Below are positions 54,871 through 64,000 of a stretch of DNA of 64,000 bases, piece by piece. Position numbers and translations under genes: made by a program. How positions within the stretch are numbered: position 1 is the first letter of the stretch; the number at the start of each line of letters is the position of its first letter. Under the pieces are notes generated by a model. That model had not been told where the DNA came from and did no database searches. It was given only the letters and a program-made list of their open reading frames with translations. This DNA comes from Pyxicephalus adspersus. Its lineage: Eukaryota; Chordata; Amphibia; Anura; Pyxicephalidae. The stretch is taken from the NCBI RefSeq assembly GCF_032062135.1, contig NC_092858.1, positions 163,825,664 to 163,889,663 of the forward strand, in the 5' to 3' direction.

Positions 54871-57800
54871 CCTTTATACATAGGATGGGTACACAAGGCT
54901 AGGGTATCTCTCCTGCCAATCTCTGTCCCTCCTGACTCACATACCAAAAGAGCAAAGAAGGGAGGCATATTGGGGGGGGGGGACCACTCTGTGGTTTTCA
55001 AATAAATGAGCGGGGGCTGTATCCACACTGCAGAAAGACTCAAAATAGCGGCACTGCCCCTGTGATGAGGGGGTTGATTTGTCTGGAGAAAGAGGGGTGT
55101 GTAGCATTGATAGGGATTTTACATGGTGATGTGCTTTTTATTACAATGTGATTGTAGGAAGACACTCATGAATTATAGGTTGATTTTTCGATGATGCCTA
55201 TAAATAAGTCAGCAGCCAATCAGAATGTAAGATTAGACAGGCAGCCTTTGCACGCTGCCTGTGACTTGGCTGGGATTGGCTGGGAGGAAGGTTAGGTATA
55301 CCCACTCTGCTGTTACCAAGCCAATAATGCTGTGTATACAGGGAACACGTGGTGTATACTGCACCATGCAGACAACATGCCTAATTCACCAGGATAGGGA
55401 AAGCATATTTATATTTCAGATAAACCCAATTAGATTTTTAAATTGCAATCACATGACAGAATTATAGATCCAAATACTTGTGTTAAAGATTCCTGAACTG
55501 AGCCTATAGTGTAATACAAAAGCTGACTCATTCATGATCAGGTGCACTACCTGATATAACACACCATATGTGCTGTCCCTAACTTTTAGGCACAGTCTAT
55601 AGTACATTTCCAAATCTGGATGAAGTTGGGAAGGGTTAGAACCCCTGTTAGTTCTTTTATAGTTGTCTTTGTCCTGGTGACTACTGCGTTCTTTGCTGCT
55701 AGGTGCCTCCAGGTCATGGCCCCCTGGGTCACCCCATGAAGGGTGGATTAGCGGTGGTGGGCTTCTGAGAGGAGATAGCCAGGCACAGCCACAACGTGCT
55801 CCAAAGGCAAAAACAGCATCAGTAACCACACGGGAGGTCCGGGCAGGGGGTTAGGCAACTAATAAGCAGGCACAGGATAGGTCAGGTAGAATCCCAAATG
55901 CTCAGGAGCAGGTGTAAAGTCACAGCACCAATCACCAGTATAGCACCCCTTTAAGCTGCTCATCTGGGCTGTCATCGCTCAAGCACCAGTGCATTGCAGC
56001 ACATGTCCCTGTCCTGTCAGGGCACAGCAGGAAATGAGTATGGAACTGAGCATGTCAGAGACTGATAAGATGACACTTATTCTGTATGGTGTCTTTGTGG
56101 AGGCTGCCATTTTAATAAGGGCAGGGCTTTGCTTCCTTTTGTCAGAGGTACTCTCTGATGACTGGTGGGGTTTCCATCGAGAAGCAGCAGGACAGGTGAA
56201 TGAAGCACATATTCACAAAATAATTAAGCAAAAGCAGGGATATCCATGCACTGTAGATCCTCAGGTGTAGTTTCCTCTCCAGCAAGGAGAACAGTGAGCA
56301 ACACATAAGTAACACCACCCGATTTCACTCTGAATCTGATGAGATCAGCAGTTAAGGCAGCCATGCCGTAAATCTCACACTAAAAATACACAGCTATGAG
56401 ATTCAATGCACAAGAAGTGCATTGCTGTTTTTTAAAAGAATTTCAAGGCAAATGGTAATTTTGGGGGTGCTGCTTGAGCACAATTAACATAACTAGATGT
56501 TCCCTATAAATCAACAAGCTTTTTCTTTCAGATCCACATTTAGAAAAAATCCTATACTGAGAGAAATATGGAGGTTACCACAGCTTAACATTTATGAAAA
56601 TGCCATCTTCCTGGCTGCCACCTTTCTATTCAGTACAGACAGCCTCTCAATGCGCCTTTGTCTGTGCAGGGCACAGTGAGTCTTTGTTGTAAATGAACCC
56701 ATGTGATCACTTTATGTTTGGCTGTCATATTGATCTCATGATGGAGAACCACTCAATGCTTTCTGCCAGAGACAAATGGATGTGCCCTGGCCGATTGATA
56801 GACGGCCGATCGGGAATGCCCACTGTGTACCCTTATGGGGGAGAGCACAGCTGGATGCTGCTTGTTTGTCCTCCCCTCTCGCCTCTCTATAGAACAGAAT
56901 AGGGCTGTGTGTACAACACTCGTTTATTCACTTGTTACTGGCAAACAAAACAAAATATTGCTTGATATCTGTACGGGGCTTTACTGATGTCACAATGTAC
57001 CACTGTAAGTAATGGCGGAGTACCAACCACTGTGATTGGATAGAAGGTGCATTCTTTGGATAGAGGCACATTTAAGTAGATGCCTCCATTACCATCATTA
57101 CAGGATTCCTCTTTTAATTGTAATGGGCAAAGCCAGACACACTGTGCGTGCATTAACGCTGGCTTTATTTTCTGCTTGATGTGATCCATAAATCCCCTAA
57201 CCCTTGGAGAGAGCGTGAAACACCAACCATGTGACAAGTTTGGGGAGCTCCAACTGTCTGGTCATTTATCCTTTGGCTGACTCCTGTATCAGTCGCAGAC
57301 GGAAATCAATCATTCTGGCTCTCTCCATGGGAATCATTGCTGATCCGATCTGTTTTCATTTGGTTGCCTTAGAGGAATTTCAAATTAAAACAAAGGAAAC
57401 AAAGGAATTGTTCAGATACTTCCATGATACTACCCAATGACAATGTAAAAAAAAACACCTTTTATATTACAACGGAAATCCATCTCAATCATGTGATGCA
57501 TTGCTCTGCCTTCCAATATTTGGAATATCTAGCTGTTTATTTTATTGTCCCCTGAAAGCTGTGGCAAACAGTTATAAATGTAAGGTATATGAATAAAAGA
57601 GAGATGTAATCACTGATATACAGCACTGGGTGCCTTTGCTTTGAGACATTCTCAGCATTAAAAATAAAAGTCTGGAATAGAGCCGAAAATATAGTTTAAA
57701 TACATTGGTTGGGGCTGCTTTGCCAAATGATTTGTATTGCTGTACTGAAATTCAGACGCCACAGACAGAACACCCAGGCTAATGTCAGGATGGTAACCTC

Positions 57801-58137
57801 AGTTTTCTCTACTGCAGTTAATCTTGTGATTGGACAGTGAAATAGCAAAAGCTCACTGATGAAGACAGCTTTTTGCTCTTGTTGCTTTCTACTTCTATCA
57901 GCATGGTCCTTGTTAGCACCATGTTTACTGCAGCACACTTGATTCTCCCCTATGTTTCCTCTTTCAAGTATTGTTCTGCTTTGCAGTAAATTACAACAGG
58001 ATAATCCCAGGTCAAACACAGGTGCTTTCACTAGTTCCATTTAAACATGCTTTATTTTTATTGAATATATAACCAAATTTATTTTTGGCTGTTTTTTTTT
58101 CTTTTTTTCCCTGGTATGCAGCTTTAGGCAGACTTAC
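54871..58137. other. No gene seen; possible decayed repeats and conserved block
   Basis: G-run at about 54971-54981. The segment 55480-55960 (GCTAGGTGCCTCCAGGTCAT, CCAGGCACAGCCACAACG) looks repeat-like and could be retroelement LTR debris, but it cannot be assigned. 57120-57440 is free of repeats and is a conservation candidate. No exon is recognised. Confidence 0.35.
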
Positions 58138-58525
58138 CCTCCCTGGCTATCTGAATAATAAGTGTTTTTAAATGTCAAATGGTACATTTAAAAATACTTA
58201 ATACTTAAAATTTCCCACCTGGTCCCGCCTCCCAGCATCATGGTCCCGCCCTCCAGCCACACACTCGCACTGCCTGGCCGGCCAGCATCTGCTTCCCTTG
58301 GCTTTGCGTCCCCAACATTCACACGCCGGTCGGCATTGCCAGGGAAAGCAGATGCCGGGCATCGCTGGAGGGCGTCACGGGCATCGCTGGAGGACAGCAC
58401 GGGAACGTAGGGACCAGGTAACACTTGAAACTCCCTGGCAATTCCACCCCGAGCGTGGCTCGGGGTTTCCGCTTTTGGTATGGATTATTATCTCCGAGCC
58501 ACATTGGGCATTACCACTAGGGAGG
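58138..58525. mobile_element. piggyBac-like MITE, CpG-rich
   Basis: Left end CCTCCCTGGC and right end ACTAGGGAGG form short inverted repeats. TTAA follows the right end (58526-58529) and a degraded TTAC precedes the left end, which fits the TTAA target of piggyBac elements. The interior is CpG-rich and contains the hairpin CCCCGAGCGTGGCTCGGGG, followed by the inverse-related CTCCGAGCCACATTGGG. No transposase is present; the ORFs on both strands are compositional. Confidence 0.75.
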
Positions 58526-58529
58526 TTAA

Positions 58530-58815
58530 GGAACACACAGTACCCCATAGCCCGCTGGGACCCAATGGTCATGAAAGAAAACAATTGTATTGTTACCTTT
58601 TCAGATTTAATGGGTATGGTTCTAAGATACTGGGAGGTTCCAGGACACATTTTCAATTTCAGGGCGTAAAGACTGATATTATTATTTTTAATATTATTAT
58701 TAATAATAATAACAGTAATAATTAACAGAATTTTAACTGGCCTTTGGGAACCTTGAAAGTTTGCTGAGCAGTGATTACCTTAGTAAAACTTACATGATGT
58801 ATTCTCTGGGTTGCT
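58530..58815. other. No gene seen; ATT-rich microsatellite
   Basis: ATTATTATTTTTAATATTATTATTAATAATAATAA lies at about 58678-58712 without an L2 tail beside it. Confidence 0.5.
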
Positions 58816-58819
58816 GCCT

Positions 58820-59275
58820 AAGGCTATGTACACATGCGCAATAATTATCATTGGAAACAACTGACTAAGGAACGATCGTCCAATAATTGTTAACAAAAAG
58901 TGCACAACAACGCCGATGAAAGAGGAATGTGGCTGTAAATGAACGACCATCCCGACGGATCCGATTGGGCGACGATAGTTGGCTATTTATTGTGTGCGGT
59001 CATTCAGTGATCGTGGATTGTTCTGTGATACACTTTCTTCTGTAAACGTCACTTCCTGCATCATTCAAACAATCATATCTAGTGTATGTACATTAATGGT
59101 GGAATATATTTGAACGATCGTATCGTATCAGCATGTACAGAATTGTGCACAATATGATCGTTCAAAATAATCGTGAATAATCATTGATCGGTCATTAATC
59201 GTTCGTTTTCTAACGACAAACGAGTTTTATCGATGGCCGCGCGTACGTTCGCGCTTCCAGCGAGCGCGGATTTCA
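58820..59275. mobile_element. MITE-like repeat rich in CGATCG/ATCGTTC
   Basis: GAACGATCG, ACGATCGT, GATCGTTC and related words recur more than ten times in about 450 bp, with CGATTGGGCGACGATAG and GCGCGTACGTTCGCGC. It is far richer in CpG than the surrounding DNA. GGCTATGTACACATGCGCAA at the left resembles the outer end of common frog MITEs. Exact ends and target duplication are not determined. Confidence 0.5.
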
Positions 59276-60965
59276 TTGATGAATCAGGGGCCTTGTTTCT
59301 TCTGGGCTAGTGTGCCTTCTTGACCTCCTGAAATAGCCTAGTGGTCAAAAAAGTTTGCCGAACCCTGTTGTAATGCAATCCAAGATTTCACTACCAGAGA
59401 AGAGAATGGAAGGGTTGGGTGAGGTTCATGGCACAAGTCCTAGAAAGCAGTGCTACTAACCAAGAATCTTCCAAGGCGCCAGCACTTACAGTATAATTAA
59501 GGGGGAAGGGCCAGATCTATAGAAAAGATCTATAGATCTAAAGAAATAAAACTGTAATCTTTCAAAAAGTCTTATGCTTACTTGCCAATATGTATCCTTA
59601 CACGCACAGGTAGAGTATTGCTCCACTTTAACAGCAAAACTGGAAGCCAGGTCTCTTACTATGATATCTTACATGCTTTGGGCTTTTATTTTTAAAAGTT
59701 TGGGCATTGGATTGTGTAACACTTCTAATCTCTCTTCCCTGCCAATTTCCATCTGTGCCCCATATTTTATGATTTATAAACTTGGTTTACATCTCCACTG
59801 AGTAGACCTGCCCCAGCAAATGAAAAAGGCAATGTAAATATTATGACCATGGACATGTACAGTATATATTACACCAGAGCACAATATTTGGCTGTTTATG
59901 TTTTTCGAAGACTTTCTAACCTACCTGAAGGTAAGATATTCCAAAGTGGAGCATCTGCTGTTAAAAACACACATTTCTGTCTTCCCACCCACACAGCAAT
60001 CTCGGTACAGAATATTCTCATCCCCCCAATTATTTCTGCCCACGGCCTGCAGATTCCCTGCCTCTCTATTCTGAGAAAACATCTGTCCTATGCACCTCCA
60101 CATTCATGCATTATATAATATTGTCTTGTGGCAATTAAACATTGAAAAAAAAAAACACCCCATGGTTGTTTTTGGAGAATGTGCAGATTATAGCAACTCC
60201 TATCGGCTGATTGCGAGAAATGACAGCTTTGATATGCAGTGTTATAATTTTAGGATATAATATGATGAGTTTACCCTAAAGGCTTTTTTCATACTACAAG
60301 CTTTTTTTAAATATGCATTTTGTCGCATTTTCATCACTGATGAAATGCACAGAAGTGAGAAATCTATTGTTTTTAATAAGGCTGTGAATGTAAGCACTCA
60401 CTAATTAAAATGTATGTTTGTGCAAACTGGAAATTTTACATATGTATTGGATTTCAGCAATACGTGTACAGCTCCCCTTCCTATTAAAAATGTGACAAGT
60501 ATACAGTATATCAATACCTGATGATCAGTTACAAATCTAGTGTACTTCTAACTTTGTATTTTGATTACCAGTCCTGCTCATTTTTCTTCTTCTGGACTAC
60601 AGAATGGCTCCCCCATACTCACATCTATAACTTTTAAATATAATTTTTATAATTGTTTATGTTCATCCCTGGAACCTTGGAGCTGTGCACGTGTTCTAGT
60701 GTTTGATTACCTGTTAAGTAGCCATAAGCGCCAGTCCTGTCACAGATTATGAATGTATACAACAAATCAGTTTCCTTACTCCCAAGAGCCAAGGGATCCC
60801 AGGGGAATGTAGTTCTGAGGATGTGCCTGCTGAACTCTCCTCCTAACAGCTTCCCCTGCATAAACTTTACAAGCCTAGTGTTGACATCATGGGGGGCAAT
60901 ATGAAATGCTTTTTTCCACATGAACAAGGTAAGAGGGAAAATGAAGCATGGGGCATATTCTAGAG
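59276..60965. other. No gene seen
   Basis: Unique-looking sequence with an A-run at 60144-60156. No recognised exon. Confidence 0.45.
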
Positions 60966-61277
60966 CCGTCATTCTCAACCAAGGTTCATTGGAAGCCTAG
61001 GGTTCCTCCAAAGGTTGCTGGAAGTTCTTCAATCTGGGGTTGATCAGAGTTCTGGGGTCAACACCACTTGGTAGACCGAGCTGTATGGATCTAATTATCT
61101 TTTAGTCACCTAGAAAGGTGGTATTCTAGCCTGTAGGGAGGGCATTCTCTCCCCTGACCACCAATTTATTAAGCTTTTTTTCCAAGTGCCCCCCAATGAA
61201 TTAGTTTTATCAGGGAGTCCCAGAGACCTGACGTTTTTATAGGTTTCTCACTGTATAAAGGTTGTGAAACGTTGCAC
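60966..61277 (+). mobile_element. hAT-type MITE, TTTCTCAACC family
   Basis: CGTCATTCTCAACCAAGGTT, GGGTTCCTCCAAAGGTTGCT, GGAAGTTCTTCAATCTGG and GGGGTCAACACCACTTGG, ending AAAGGTTGTGAAACGTTGCAC, the inverse of the left end. The body is longer than the copy at 51955 and diverged. Confidence 0.78.
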
Positions 61278-61865
61278 TAGAGGCATATAGAAATGTCTGA
61301 AATTTGAGTTAGATGAGGAAGCCTGGATCAGACCCAGGAAGGGGGACAAGAGACTGCTCTTTTCATACAATGGTTTCCAGCTGTCATAGATAAAAGGGGA
61401 CTTTCTGCCAGCAGTCTGATCCAACCATGGGCTGTTCCTGGTAGGTGGCATTGATCCAGCTGGAATGCTGATTAAACTAGGTCCAGAATTCCTAAAATTT
61501 GCCTTCAGTGTTGGCAGCATCAGAGTTAATTTACTCAAATGTCAAATTAGGAAGTCAAATGCAGTATGCTTTAAGAAGAAACAGCTTGCAATTGTTTTGA
61601 TTTGCTACCAACTTATAAGAAGTAGCCTTGAATGTTTTTCACACTGATTTACATGGGGAAAAAAGAAGTTTAGACACAAATAAACACTTGGGTACACAAA
61701 CCCCAGTAACAGTTTCAAGCTGATATGTTGGGATGATCCAATCTTTGAGACACAGGCTTGTAACTTCCAATAACTTGTCCAATGTTAAAATTTGTTATAT
61801 GTATCTACCTCTCTCTAACCTCACACTAGATCCCAAACACCTATTTATGGGACCCAAACTATAGC
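61278..61865. other. No gene seen
   Basis: No recognised family or exon. Confidence 0.45.
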
Positions 61866-62375
61866 CCTGATTCATTAAAGCTCTCCAAGGCTATCTATTG
61901 CTATCTATCTGACCCTTAAAGCTTGCTGTCAGGCTTGACATTGTTCTTATTCTCCCCTGGCCCTCTGTATACCAAATTTGGCTAAATGACCCTCGTAGAT
62001 GGTATCAGCTCCATCTCCCAACTACCCTCATGGCTCTGAATTTTTGATACCTCATCTTACTGACCAACTGTTGTGAATTACCCTGGCTATGTCTCCGAAC
62101 TCTATGCTTACCTGTACCTTGTCTTACTAATATTTTCTCACGTATGACCACTGTCTACCCTCTGACCTGTCCTCGTCCTGTGTTCTGCACACCCTGTCTG
62201 CCCAAAATCTTGTCCTGTTCTCCAGGTTCCTGTCAGTGTTACCTCAGATGCCCCCCATTGTGTATTTAAGTCCTAGGGGCCTCTAAGTGCTGATACTAAT
62301 CTCCCAAGGCTGAGCAGGAGCTTGCTATATTGGCGCCTTACTTACACCTACACCTAACCAGGGCATGACAGCTAT
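61866..62375. repeat. Repeat-like block: MITE end plus possible LTR debris
   Basis: CCCTGATTCATTAAAGCTCT at the start matches the MITE end at 29892. The following C/T-rich part (GACCTGTCCTCGTCCTGTGT, TGTGTATTTAAGTCCTAGGG) has the look of an LTR of a gypsy-type element, with a TATTTAAG TATA-like word. No matching second LTR or coding part was found, so this is weak. Confidence 0.3.
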
Positions 62376-62544
62376 ATATTGTGTTTGAGATTTATTCATG
62401 TGTGAAGATAATAAAAGGTCCACCTCAGGTATATTATATGGATGATCCTTTAGAGGTGAGACTGATAAAAATGGCCAACATACAGTTTAAAGTTCTGTAG
62501 ACCTTACCAATGACATGAAAATAGATACAATGCCTGTACATTCC
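62376..62544. other. Nothing recognised
   Basis: Short unique-looking stretch. Confidence 0.4.
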
Positions 62545-62572
62545 CTATATATATATATATATATATATATAT
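62545..62572. repeat. (AT)n microsatellite
   Basis: About 14 AT units. The Tyr/Ile run in the overlapping open frame comes from this repeat. Confidence 0.95.
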
Positions 62573-64000
62573 TCCTTCTTTATTGGATTTACACAAAGGT
62601 TGTGGTCTGCAGGAATCTCAGTTTCTCAGTCTCACATCAGAGACTTGTCACTATAATTGTGTCTGTCACAATGGAGAAAGTGAATGGAAAGCCAGCTGGA
62701 CCTTCTTCTGTAAATAAGGACAGTTTCTTATTAACGTTAATAGATTGTGATGGAAGCTGTCCTCACCACTAACCCTTCAATGCAAAGATGTTTATATTGG
62801 AACCTATCCTTGGTTTACATTTCCTCCTCACAGACAGCATATATACATATATATAACACAAAGTTACAATGGATAGACATATGGTAGGAAATCTTTCTGT
62901 ACTTGCAGAAAACATTCTTAGCCTGAAGAATAAAACCTAATGTAGCCAGCACATCAAAGGACTGTTAAGCCTGTTTTGTTAATATTCTTTTAGGGAGTCT
63001 TTGAATTAATTATAAATATTGAAATTCTCCATTTGGAGCAAAACATGGAATGCTTTTTTTAATATTTGCTGTTAAATAGATACATTGTTTTATTTTATCG
63101 GATCTTATATGTAATTCAGACACTCTTGTAAGCTGAATTAGGAAATTCCAGTGGGCAGTCATATTGTGCTTTATCTACTGTAAATGCACGAAAATTGCAG
63201 GCGACTCCGGCTGTGCCGAGTAATATCCAGGTGTCTGTGTCCCCAGCTGCTTCCATTGACATTCAATGAGCTCATCCAGCAAATGACACTCATTATAATT
63301 ACCCTTCATAGAACATGGCACTGTGCCACTAACCCTGTGCTGTAATAGATATATGTCCTTATTCTGTCACATGCCCCAGTGTCACATAGTTTAACCCTTG
63401 GTCCAATGACCTCCTGGGGGCACAGTAAAATGACATTAAGAAATTCAGGAGATGCCTTTTGTTTTAATGGTGCATTACTCATTAGGAATGGTACATCAGC
63501 CATTGGACATGTCCAACCTTCTCCTCCAGAGTACAGTGGCCTGCTCTACAGATCATAAATTACATGTTAAAGCTCAACTCATGTTTCTATTGCTGACCCC
63601 ATCTCTACCAGGTTTACCTCCCCCTCTTCCAGCCATGGTGTCACTTAGAGAGCAAGTTAGGGGAAATTTGGTCAATGGGACACAGGAATCAATATAAAAC
63701 ATGATAGAGATTTTTTTTAAACCCTCTCTGCTCTTTTCAAAACAAATAGATATTAGTAGAAGCTAATAGAATAGAAGATATTTTGGCCGGAGATTGACTT
63801 TTAAGGTAGTTGCAGTTATAAGACAACCATTTTGGAGCAAACCCCAAACCTGCCTACCTATTAGTTTCCACATTCCACTTTAAGTTGCAGGACTGTCTTG
63901 GATGGTTTAGCAGTACAACTGCCATCTACTCGAGAAACCACTGGATCCATAAAGGGAGGGCCTCCATCTTCCTTTCTTCTTCCATGGCTGGAGGATGGAG
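62573..64000. other. No gene seen; possible conserved block
   Basis: No recognised repeat or exon. 63110-63320 is a non-repetitive block listed as a conservation candidate. Confidence 0.4.

Noticed and set aside
55480..55960. Retroviral or gypsy LTR and primer-binding region
   Set aside because: Only a general resemblance; no coding domain, primer-binding site or second LTR seen.
58188..58669. CpG-rich segment with several overlapping ORFs as a CpG-island promoter or exon
   Set aside because: The boundaries coincide with a TTAA-flanked MITE, and ORFs on both strands follow from GC content.
61900..62375. Solo LTR of a gypsy-type retrotransposon
   Set aside because: No TG...CA ends, target duplication or partner LTR could be shown, so it is listed only as a weak repeat.
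62515..62772. ORF with Tyr/Ile run as a membrane peptide
   Set aside because: The hydrophobic run is the translation of an AT dinucleotide repeat.

Overview
The window looks like intergenic or intronic DNA from a vertebrate, most likely a frog (Anura). This rests on the mix of mobile elements: an L2-type LINE and several copies of its 3' tail, a CR1 LINE fragment, a Tc1 transposon with long inverted repeats, a tRNA-derived SINE, and many short hAT-, piggyBac- and palindromic MITE-like repeats of kinds I associate with frog genomes. The species cannot be fixed from the sequence alone. The DNA is AT-rich by eye. I found no intact protein-coding gene, no cellular exon I could defend, no RNA gene other than SINE remnants, and nothing bacterial such as operons or CRISPR arrays. 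One assembly gap of 875 N lies at 36755-37629.

Layout. 0-7.6 kb: two nested palindromes (690-943), a hAT element (4803-5311), small MITE-like pieces and a GT-rich repeat (5900-6560). 7.6-9.6 kb: a Tc1 element flanked by TA, inserted in the 3' tail of a CR1 LINE whose ORF2 end runs on the minus strand. 13.6-21.9 kb: three SINE copies, an L2 tail and a decayed older repeat. 23.5-24.2 kb: two abutting repeats, one with a second copy at 48.1 kb. 25.5-31 kb: mostly unique sequence, some of it possibly conserved non-coding DNA. 35.4-39.4 kb: an L2 LINE with endonuclease and reverse transcriptase parts, broken by frameshifts and the gap, between two hAT-type MITEs. 42.4-42.9 kb: a degenerate minisatellite of about 50 bp. 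46-49.3 kb: a CR1 tail, a hAT element with a perfect 8-bp target duplication, and a tandem array of four L2 tails. 51.3-53 kb: three MITEs. 54.0-54.9 kb: a G-rich 39-bp minisatellite. 58.1-59.3 kb: a piggyBac-like MITE and a CGATCG-rich repeat. The rest is mostly unique sequence.

The parts do not form a pathway. The main biological relationship is parasitic. The SINE copies end in the same sequence as the L2 LINE (GCGTAATATGTTGGCGCTAT followed by A/T-rich triplets), which suggests the SINE borrows the L2 retrotransposition machinery. I found no convincing new biological system. The most useful leads are the LINE/SINE tail sharing, the tandem amplification of L2 tails, the two minisatellites, and several non-repetitive blocks worth testing for conservation.
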